Shown here in pieces: positions 13,211 to 19,228 of a DNA stretch of 19,228 nt. The notes under the pieces are model-generated. The model was not told where the DNA came from and did no database searches. It saw nothing but the letters and a program-made list of their open reading frames with translations. The stretch's first letter is position 1, and each line of letters starts with the position of its first letter. Source of the DNA: an uncultured Oscillospiraceae bacterium (GTDB lineage: Bacteria; Bacillota; Clostridia; Oscillospirales; Oscillospiraceae); assembly GCA_910584805.1 (NCBI GenBank), contig CAJUCB010000008.1, positions 1 to 19,228 of the forward strand, written 5' to 3'. The position numbers were made by a program, and so were the translations under genes.

Positions 13211-13702
13211 ATGAATAGACAGATTCTTCAAAAGGACGACCCAGCATTGCACAAGGTGTGCCATCCCGTGACCAAATTTGACAACAAGCTGGCAGCCCTG
13301 CTCAGCGATTTGACCGAGACCCTGAAAAACGCCGGTGGCCTTGGCCTGGCGGCCCCCCAAGTGGGCATCCTCCGCCGGGTCTGCATCGTGATGGACGAGG
13401 ATGAGAGCTATATTGAGCTGGTGAATCCAGAGATTGTCAGCCAGTCCGGGGAGCAGGAGGGCTTTGAAGGCTGCCTGAGCTTCAGCGGTATGTATGGCGT
13501 GGTGAATCGTCCCATGGAGGTCACGGTGAAAGCCCAGGACCGCCAGGGGAATTTTGTAGAGTACCACCGCAGCGGTATGACCGCCCGTTGCTTCTGCCAT
13601 GAGCTTGAACATCTGGACGGCCACATGTACTACGAAAAGGTGGACGGCCCCCTCCTCACGGAGGAAGAGGTGGAGAAGATCATGGAGCAGCAGGGATCGT
13701 GA
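13211..13702 (+). CDS. def: Peptide deformylase
   Basis: Removes the N-formyl group from nascent proteins. The 163-residue product has the three family motifs: GLGLAAPQ (43-50), EGCLS with metal ligand C88, and HELEHLDG with ligands H130 and H134 and catalytic E131. The third motif usually reads HExDH; here the fourth position is Glu. The start is ATG 13211 with GGAAGGA about ten bases upstream; a TTG at 13184 in frame lacks a good site. It is followed by fmt, the enzyme that adds the formyl group, as in most bacteria. Confidence 0.95.
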   Translation: MNRQILQKDDPALHKVCHPVTKFDNKLAALLSDLTETLKNAGGLGLAAPQVGILRRVCIVMDEDESYIELVNPEIVSQSGEQEGFEGCLSFSGMYGVVNRPMEVTVKAQDRQGNFVEYHRSGMTARCFCHELEHLDGHMYYEKVDGPLLTEEEVEKIMEQQGS

Positions 13703-13736
13703 TCCCCGCTGGGCAAGAGGCCGGGAGGTGAGTATA

Positions 13737-14657
13737 TTGAAAATCCTATTTATGGGCACCCCAGACTTTGCGGTGCCATCTTTGGAGGGACTCCTGGCGG
13801 CAGGCCATACCGTGGTGGGGGTGTTCACCCAGCCGGATAAGCCCAAAAACCGGGGGATGAAGCTCCAAGCACCGCCAGTGAAGCAGTGCGCTTTAGCCCA
13901 CGACATCCCTGTGTACCAGCCCACCAAGCTCCGGGACGGCAGCGCCCTGGAATTGATCCAGGGCCTTGGGCCGGAGCTCATTGTGGTGGCGGCTTATGGG
14001 CGCATTCTGCCCCAGGAAATATTAGACGCGCCCCCTCTGGGCTGCATCAACGTTCACTCCTCCCTGCTGCCCAAGTACCGGGGGGCGGCTCCCATCAACT
14101 GGGCTATTTTGAACGGGGACACAGAGACTGGCGTGACCATCATGCACATGGCCCTGGCCTTAGACGCCGGGGATATCATCGCCCAGCAGGCTACCCCCAT
14201 CCACCCAGACGAGACCGTGGAGACCCTCCACGACCGCCTGGCTCAGATGGGCGCGGCACTGCTCACGGAGACGGTGGATGCCCTGGCCCAGGGGACCGCC
14301 CAGCGTACCCCCCAGGAGGAGAGCCAGGTGACCTTGGCCCCCATGCTCAGCCGGGCTCTGTCCCCCATGGACTGGAAGCGCCCAGCGCGGGCCCTTCACG
14401 ACCAGGTTCGGGGTCTGATCCCCTGGCCGGCGGCGGTGGCGGAGCTCAACGGGGTGCGCTGCAAAATATTTTCCACCACAGTGGCGGAGCAGTCCACCGG
14501 GAAGGCCCCGGGGACAGTGCTCACTGCGGACAAGCACGGCCTGACCATCGCCTGTGGAGATGGGACGGTCTTACAGATCAACGAGCTCCAGGCAGACGGC
14601 GGCAAACGGATGAAGAGCGCCGACTACCTCCGGGGCCATCCCATCCCAGTGGGGTAA
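13737..14657 (+). CDS. fmt: Methionyl-tRNA formyltransferase
   Basis: Transfers formyl from 10-formyl-tetrahydrofolate to Met-tRNAfMet for initiation. The 306-residue protein begins with the typical KILFMGTPDFAVPSLE. The catalytic Asn-x-His is in GCINVHSSLLP (N105, H107), with YRGAAPINWAI and the LDAGD loop (142-146) following; the C-terminal domain (about 205 onward) binds tRNA. I chose TTG 13737, six bases after GGGAGGTG, because it yields the canonical N-terminus. GTG 13728 is in frame but lies inside that ribosome binding site. Confidence 0.94.
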   Translation: MKILFMGTPDFAVPSLEGLLAAGHTVVGVFTQPDKPKNRGMKLQAPPVKQCALAHDIPVYQPTKLRDGSALELIQGLGPELIVVAAYGRILPQEILDAPPLGCINVHSSLLPKYRGAAPINWAILNGDTETGVTIMHMALALDAGDIIAQQATPIHPDETVETLHDRLAQMGAALLTETVDALAQGTAQRTPQEESQVTLAPMLSRALSPMDWKRPARALHDQVRGLIPWPAAVAELNGVRCKIFSTTVAEQSTGKAPGTVLTADKHGLTIACGDGTVLQINELQADGGKRMKSADYLRGHPIPVG

Positions 14658-14685
14658 ACGCATTGAGGGAAAGGAGGGGCGGACC

Positions 14686-16023
14686 ATGCCGGCGAGAGAG
14701 GCGGCTTTATTGACACTCACAGCCATGGAGCGCCGGGGGGCTTGGAGCAGTGGACAACTGCAAAAGCTCATCCGGGACAAGGGCCTGGACCGGCGGGATG
14801 CCGCCCTGGCCACCCAACTGTGCTTTGGGGTCCTGCAAAACCAACTGTTGCTAGACCACTATCTCCAGCACTACTCCACCATGAAGCTGAAAAAGATGGA
14901 GAGCAAGCTGCGCTGTGCCCTGCGTATTGGCCTGTATCAGATGCTTTTCCTGAACAAGATACCCACCAGAGCCGCCGTCAGTCAGTCGGTGGAGCTGGTG
15001 AAACGACATTGCAAGAATCCCCGGGCCGCAGGGATGGCCAACGGCATCCTTCGCAATCTGGCCCGACACTTGGACAATCTGCCCACCTTAGACCGCAGCG
15101 ATCCCCTGGAATACCTGTCCCTGCTCTACAGCCACCCCAAGTGGCTGGTGGAGGCTTTGGCCCAACGTCTCCCGGAGGAGGAGTTGGAAGCCCTGCTGCG
15201 CTGGGACAATGGGGAGCCTCCCGTGGCGGTGCAGGTGAATACCTGCCGCACCACGGCGGAGGAAACTGCCGCCGCTTTGGAGGCGGAGGGCGTCTCCGTA
15301 ACGCCCCACCCCTGGATGCCGGACTGCCTGCTTTTGACGGGAACGGGGGACCTGAGCCACCGCCAGGCATATCTGGACGGACAGTTTTACGTCCAGGACC
15401 CTGCCGCGCGGCTCACCGTCCTGGCCGCCCGGCTCCGGCCGGGAATGCGCGTTTTGGACGCCTGCGCTGCCCCCGGGGGCAAATCCTTTGCCGCGGCCAT
15501 TGACATGGAGGATGAGGGGGAGGTCATAGCCTGTGACATCCATCCCCACAAGAAAGCCCTCATTGAGGCGGGGGTCCAGAGATTGGGCATACACTCCGTT
15601 ACCGCCCAGACGGTGGACGGGCGGATGTTCCGGCCGGCGTGGGAGGGCAGCTTCGACGCCGTCCTGGCAGATGTGCCCTGCTCTGGCCTAGGTGTCTTGC
15701 AGAAAAAACCGGAGATTCGGTACAAGGACCCCCAGGATTGGGCGGGCCTGCCGGAGCTCCAATACGACATTTTAGAAAACGTGTCCCGTTACCTCTGCCC
15801 TGGGGGGACGCTGATCTACTCCACCTGTACCCTGCGTGAGGAAGAGAACGAGGCTGTCACGGCCCGCTTTCTCTCCGCGCACCCGGAGTTTCGTCGGGTG
15901 GGATTCCCCCTCCCCGGACCGATGGGAGAGGTGACGGCGGGAGAGACCACCCTCTGGCCCCAGCGCCTGGGGACCGACGGCTTTTACCTGTGCAGGCTCC
16001 AAAAGGAGGGGGCGGTGAGATGA
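14686..16023 (+). CDS. rsmB: 16S rRNA (cytosine-967-C5)-methyltransferase RsmB
   Basis: A 445-residue SAM-dependent RNA m5C methyltransferase. The N-terminal NusB-like helical domain (about 1-140, with RCALRIGLYQMLFLNKIPTRAAVSQSVELVK) is followed by the Rossmann domain: SAM motif DACAAPGGKS (258-267), ADVPCSGLG with motif IV cysteine C332, and YSTCTLREEEN with the candidate nucleophile C381. The NusB domain distinguishes it from RsmF/Nsun-type relatives. ATG 14686 has a textbook AAAGGAGG site. Its stop overlaps the rlmN start in an ATGA. The order fmt-rsmB-rlmN matches Bacillus. Confidence 0.94.
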   Translation: MPAREAALLTLTAMERRGAWSSGQLQKLIRDKGLDRRDAALATQLCFGVLQNQLLLDHYLQHYSTMKLKKMESKLRCALRIGLYQMLFLNKIPTRAAVSQSVELVKRHCKNPRAAGMANGILRNLARHLDNLPTLDRSDPLEYLSLLYSHPKWLVEALAQRLPEEELEALLRWDNGEPPVAVQVNTCRTTAEETAAALEAEGVSVTPHPWMPDCLLLTGTGDLSHRQAYLDGQFYVQDPAARLTVLAARLRPGMRVLDACAAPGGKSFAAAIDMEDEGEVIACDIHPHKKALIEAGVQRLGIHSVTAQTVDGRMFRPAWEGSFDAVLADVPCSGLGVLQKKPEIRYKDPQDWAGLPELQYDILENVSRYLCPGGTLIYSTCTLREEENEAVTARFLSAHPEFRRVGFPLPGPMGEVTAGETTLWPQRLGTDGFYLCRLQKEGAVR

Positions 16024-17039
16024 CGGATTTGAAATCCATGACGCCCCAGGAGCTCTCCACCTGGTGTAAGGAACAGGGACAGCCTGCCTTTCGGGGCAAA
16101 CAGCTCTTCCAGTGGTTCCACCGGGGCGCTGCCTCTTTGGAGGAGATGACGGACCTGCCCAAGGCGTTCCGGGAGCGGATTGCCGCCAATGGTGGGGTTT
16201 CTGCCCCGGTGATAGAAAGAAAACAGGTCTCAAAACAGGACGGGACCATAAAATATCTCTGGCGGCTGTCCGACGGGAACTGTATCGAAACAGTTTTGAT
16301 GGGCTATCACCACGGCAATTCCGTGTGCATCTCCTCCCAAGTGGGCTGCGCCATGGGCTGTAGCTTCTGTGCCTCCACAGTGGGGGGCCGGGTGCGGGAC
16401 CTGACGGCGGGGGAACTGCTGGACCAGGTGGTATTCACCCAAAAGGATTCCGGACAGCCCATTTCCAACATCGTCCTCATGGGAATCGGGGAGCCTTTGG
16501 ACAATTACGACAATGTCCGGCGCTTTTTGACCCTGGTGAACCACCCGGAGGGGATCAACATTGGGATGCGGCACATCTCCCTGTCCACCTGCGGCCTGAT
16601 CCCAGGCATCCAGCGCTTGGCCCAGGAGGGCTTGCAGCTGACCTTGTCGGTGTCCCTCCACGCGCCGGACGATGAGACCCGCAGTGCCCTGATGCCCGTG
16701 AACCGGGCTTACCCCGTGGCGGCGCTGTTGGAGGCCTGCCAGGCCTATTTTGAACAAACCGGGCGGCGGATTTCTTACGAATATGCCCTCATCGACGGGG
16801 TCAACGATACCCCCCGCCACGCAAAGCTATTGGGGCAGCAGCTGGCGGGGAGCGGCGCCCATGTGAACCTGATCCCCCTCAACGACGTGGCGGAGAGCCC
16901 TTTGCGGCCCAGCCGCCGGGTATCTGCCTTCCAAAAACAGCTTTTGGAACGGGGGGTGAACGCCACCGTGCGGCGGCGCTTGGGCAGTGATATAGATGCC
17001 TCCTGCGGCCAACTGCGCAGGAAGGCGATGCAGATATGA
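16020..17039 (+). CDS. rlmN: 23S rRNA A2503 / tRNA A37 C2-methyltransferase RlmN
   Basis: A 339-residue radical-SAM methyltransferase that methylates C2 of A2503 in 23S rRNA and, in some bacteria, A37 of certain tRNAs. The cluster motif CAMGCSFC supplies C110, C114 and C117. The two cysteines of the methyl-transfer mechanism are present as C103 (in SVCISSQ) and C329 (in DASCGQLR). The motif GIGEPLDNYDNV is also typical. That both mechanistic cysteines are present fits RlmN and does not by itself exclude Cfr; the length and the chromosomal position between rsmB and the PP2C gene favour RlmN. The ATG overlaps the rsmB stop (ATGA), and AAGGAGG lies about ten bases upstream. Confidence 0.95.
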   Translation: MTDLKSMTPQELSTWCKEQGQPAFRGKQLFQWFHRGAASLEEMTDLPKAFRERIAANGGVSAPVIERKQVSKQDGTIKYLWRLSDGNCIETVLMGYHHGNSVCISSQVGCAMGCSFCASTVGGRVRDLTAGELLDQVVFTQKDSGQPISNIVLMGIGEPLDNYDNVRRFLTLVNHPEGINIGMRHISLSTCGLIPGIQRLAQEGLQLTLSVSLHAPDDETRSALMPVNRAYPVAALLEACQAYFEQTGRRISYEYALIDGVNDTPRHAKLLGQQLAGSGAHVNLIPLNDVAESPLRPSRRVSAFQKQLLERGVNATVRRRLGSDIDASCGQLRRKAMQI

Positions 17040-17056
17040 AAGGAGAGGAACCGAGT

Positions 17057-17788
17057 ATGGTTTCGATATGGGGACTGACGGACAAGGGAATCGTCCGGAA
17101 AGAGAACCAGGACTCCTATGCCTATGACACCACAGAGGCTGGGAGCACCTGGGGCGTGGTGTGCGACGGCATGGGAGGTGCGCGAGCTGGCGACATTGCC
17201 AGCACCATGGCCGTGGAGCACTTTCGGGACCACCTGTTGGCCGCCGGGAAGCCCCGCTTCTTTCAAAAGGAGGGGGACGTGCTGGTCCAGGCCGTGGAGG
17301 AGGCCAACCAGGCTGTGTTTGAACTGGCCCAGGAGGAGCCGGAATACGCCGGCATGGGCACCACCCTGGTGGGGCTGCTCCTGCGGGGCAAGAACCTGTG
17401 GGTGGTGAACGTGGGGGATAGCCGCTGCTATCACCTCAGTTCTGAGGGCATCCGCCGGATCACCCGGGACCACTCCATCGTGGAGGAAATGGTCCAGCGG
17501 GGGGATTTAACGGAGGAGGAAGCCCGGCATCATCCCCAAAAGAACCTGATTACCCGTGCCCTGGGCACCGCCCGGATGGTGGAAACCGACCTGTTCCGGG
17601 AGAGCGTGGAGGAGGGGGAGGCCATCCTCCTATGTTCCGATGGGCTGGTGAATGAGGTCACGGACCAGGAGATCTTTGAGGAGTACCAGAAGGGCGGTAC
17701 ACCCCAGGAGATTTGTACCCGTCTTTTGGACCGGACCCTGCGCTGCGGCGCACCAGATAATGTGACCATCGTTCTCGCTGAAGTGTAA
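17057..17788 (+). CDS. prpC: PP2C-type Ser/Thr phosphatase (Stp/PrpC)
   Basis: A 243-residue metal-dependent phosphatase that reverses the action of the PASTA kinase encoded next. Signatures in order: DKGIVRKENQDSY, VCDGMGGARAGDIAS (metal ligand D37), GTTLVGLLL, NVGDSRCY, ITRDHS, LLCSDGLVNEV and DNVTIVL. I chose ATG 17057 because AAAGGAGAGG lies about nine bases upstream. ATG 17036, overlapping the rlmN stop as ATGA, is in frame and would add seven residues (KGEEPS); it has an AGGAAGG at a suitable distance and cannot be excluded. The kinase start follows 14 bases after its stop. Confidence 0.94.
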   Translation: MVSIWGLTDKGIVRKENQDSYAYDTTEAGSTWGVVCDGMGGARAGDIASTMAVEHFRDHLLAAGKPRFFQKEGDVLVQAVEEANQAVFELAQEEPEYAGMGTTLVGLLLRGKNLWVVNVGDSRCYHLSSEGIRRITRDHSIVEEMVQRGDLTEEEARHHPQKNLITRALGTARMVETDLFRESVEEGEAILLCSDGLVNEVTDQEIFEEYQKGGTPQEICTRLLDRTLRCGAPDNVTIVLAEV

Positions 17789-17802
17789 AGGAGTGTGTTA
17801 CC

Positions 17803-19228
17803 ATGGATCAATACATCGGTAAAATGCTCGACAACCGATATGAAATCCTCGAAACCATTGGCGTGGGCGGGATGGCGGTGGTCTACCGGGCTTACTGTCA
17901 CCGGCTGAAACGCTTTGTGGCCATCAAGATACTCAAACGGGAGTTGGCTGCCGACGCGGAGTTTCGCCGCCGCTTCCATGACGAGGCCCAGGCCGTCGCC
18001 ATGCTCTCCCACCCCAACATCGTGGCGGTGTATGACATCAGCCGGGGCGATGAGATCGACTATATCGTTATGGAGCTCATTGAGGGCATCACCCTCAAGC
18101 AGTATATGGAGAAGAAGGAGGGGGTCATCAACTGGAAGGAATCCCTCTACTTCATCACCCAAATTGTCCGGGCCCTGGGCCACGCCCATAGCCGGGGGAT
18201 CATTCACCGGGACATCAAGCCCCAGAACATCATGGTCCTCCGGGACGGCACAGTGAAGGTGGCCGACTTCGGCATCGCCCGCATTATGACCGCCGCCCAA
18301 AAGACCATGACCCAGGAGGCTTTGGGCTCTGTCCACTATATTTCCCCGGAGCAGGCCCGTGGCAGCCATATCGACGCCAGGGCAGATATCTACTCCGCCG
18401 GGGTGGTTCTCTATGAGATGCTCACCGGCCGCCTGCCCTTCGACGGGGACACCCCCGTGGCAGTGGCCCTCCAACACATCAATGCCACCCCCCTCTCCCC
18501 CACAGAGATCGACCCAGAGATTCCCGTGGGCCTGGAGGAGATCACCATGAAGGCCATGGCCTCCCGTATCGACCAACGCTATCTCAACGCCGAGGCCATG
18601 CTCATGGACCTGGAGGAGTTCCGGAAAAACCCACGGGTGGTGTTCCGCTATGACCTACAGAGCTTCCACGGGGTTCAGCCTGTGCCGGATGATTCCACCA
18701 AGAAGCTGGGGGACACCGGGGAGCTGGCCCGTCAACGGGTGCGTACCCGTCCCGCCCAACCCAGACGGCGGGTGCAGGAGAGCGAGTATGAGGAGGACGA
18801 GGAGGACGATGGCCGGCGACGGCTGGTGGTCCCCATCGTGATCGTAGTCTGCCTGGTGGGTGTGGCCCTGTTCCTGTGGCTGGCGTTCTTCAGCGGCCTG
18901 TTCAATCGGGCGGAGGAGCTGGAAGTACCCAACTTGGTGGGTCAGGTGTACAATGATGTCCTGGCCAACGAGGAGCTTATGGGAAACTTCAAGATTGTTC
19001 TGGAAGGGCAGCAGAGCAGCGAAGAGATTGAGGCGGGGAAGATCATTTCCCAGGACCCGGTGGGCGGACCCGGAAATATGGCGCAAAAGGGTTCCATCAT
19101 CCGTGTGGTGGTGAGCACTGGGAAGCAGGAGCCAGAGCCCATTGTGATGATCGACGTCACCAACTACCAGGAGGTGGACGCGACCAGGGATATTCGGCAG
19201 CTTGGCCTGGAACTGGACGGCAACACGG
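17803..19228 (+). CDS. prkC: PASTA-domain Ser/Thr protein kinase (PrkC/PknB type), 3' end outside window
   Basis: The frame is open from ATG 17803 (AAAGGAG nine bases upstream) to the window edge: 475 residues, no stop. The cytoplasmic kinase domain (about 13-275) is intact: glycine loop IGVGGMAVVY (19-28), Lys42, Glu61, HRDIKPQN (135-142), DFG (155-157) and GSVHYISPEQARG, with candidate autophosphorylation threonines T168 and T170. Next come a basic-acidic-basic linker (310-340), one membrane segment (341-362), a first PASTA domain from LEVPNLVG (about 373-440) and the start of a second (VTNYQEV, about 452 on). Such kinases sense muropeptides or lipid II and regulate wall growth, division and spore germination; the partner phosphatase is upstream. 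The total number of PASTA repeats is unknown. Confidence 0.95.
   Translation, partial: MDQYIGKMLDNRYEILETIGVGGMAVVYRAYCHRLKRFVAIKILKRELAADAEFRRRFHDEAQAVAMLSHPNIVAVYDISRGDEIDYIVMELIEGITLKQYMEKKEGVINWKESLYFITQIVRALGHAHSRGIIHRDIKPQNIMVLRDGTVKVADFGIARIMTAAQKTMTQEALGSVHYISPEQARGSHIDARADIYSAGVVLYEMLTGRLPFDGDTPVAVALQHINATPLSPTEIDPEIPVGLEEITMKAMASRIDQRYLNAEAMLMDLEEFRKNPRVVFRYDLQSFHGVQPVPDDSTKKLGDTGELARQRVRTRPAQPRRRVQESEYEEDEEDDGRRRLVVPIVIVVCLVGVALFLWLAFFSGLFNRAEELEVPNLVGQVYNDVLANEELMGNFKIVLEGQQSSEEIEAGKIISQDPVGGPGNMAQKGSIIRVVVSTGKQEPEPIVMIDVTNYQEVDATRDIRQLGLELDGNT

Noticed and set aside
16020..17039. A Cfr-type antibiotic-resistance methyltransferase
   Set aside because: The gene is a normal-length RlmN in its conserved place between rsmB and the phosphatase gene, with no mobile element around it.
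17530..18576. Open frame of about 348 codons on the minus strand opposite the phosphatase and kinase genes
   Set aside because: It is rich in His, Gly, Asp and Leu with no domain signature, and it overlaps two certain genes completely.

Overview
The window is a GC-rich (roughly 60%), almost entirely co-directional stretch of bacterial chromosome. Gene content and order fit a Gram-positive member of the Clostridia, probably a gut Oscillospiraceae-type organism (relatives of Flavonifractor or Pseudoflavonifractor). The reasons are the Bacillota-type order yicC-remA-gmk-rpoZ-priA-def-fmt-rsmB-rlmN-PP2C-PASTA kinase, a CdaA/CdaR c-di-AMP pair, the MEP isoprenoid pathway, AGGAGG-type ribosome binding sites and many GTG/TTG starts. 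The genus is inference. I see no rRNA, tRNA, CRISPR array, insertion sequence, prophage or plasmid feature.

Layout. (1) 1-702, minus strand: 5' part of an unrecognised multi-pass membrane protein running off the left edge. (2) 703-1045: divergent intergenic region with one good sigma-A-type promoter in each direction. (3) 1046-4289, plus: carD-ispD-ispF, then a DUF3343 small protein coupled to a class V cysteine desulfurase, ending at a strong hairpin terminator (4296-4336). This block holds several intercistronic hairpins, one of which covers the Shine-Dalgarno of the DUF3343 gene. (4) 4387-6589: a near-consensus promoter, then cdaA (diadenylate cyclase) overlapping cdaR (YbbR repeats). (5) 6644-8587: three little-characterised genes: an RseC-like membrane protein, a DUF5685 protein and a J-domain/TPR protein with a cysteine-packed C-terminus. 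(6) 8628-19228: a long housekeeping run, yicC-remA-gmk-rpoZ-priA-def-fmt-rsmB-rlmN-stp-prkC, with short gaps or ATGA overlaps, cut by the right edge inside the kinase.

How the genes fit together. Block 3 joins an RNA-polymerase-binding regulator to isoprenoid precursor synthesis and to sulfur/selenium chemistry. Block 4 makes and regulates c-di-AMP. Block 6 covers RNA processing, nucleotide supply, an RNAP subunit, replication restart, initiator-tRNA formylation and its removal, two RNA methyltransferases and a Ser/Thr phosphatase/kinase pair.

Most of the window is ordinary conserved core genome. I found no clear undescribed system. The parts most worth a second look are the cysteine-rich trio at 6644-8587, the DUF3343/desulfurase pair with its masked ribosome binding site, and the unknown membrane protein at the left edge. 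Family assignments come from motifs and remembered family features; no database search was run.
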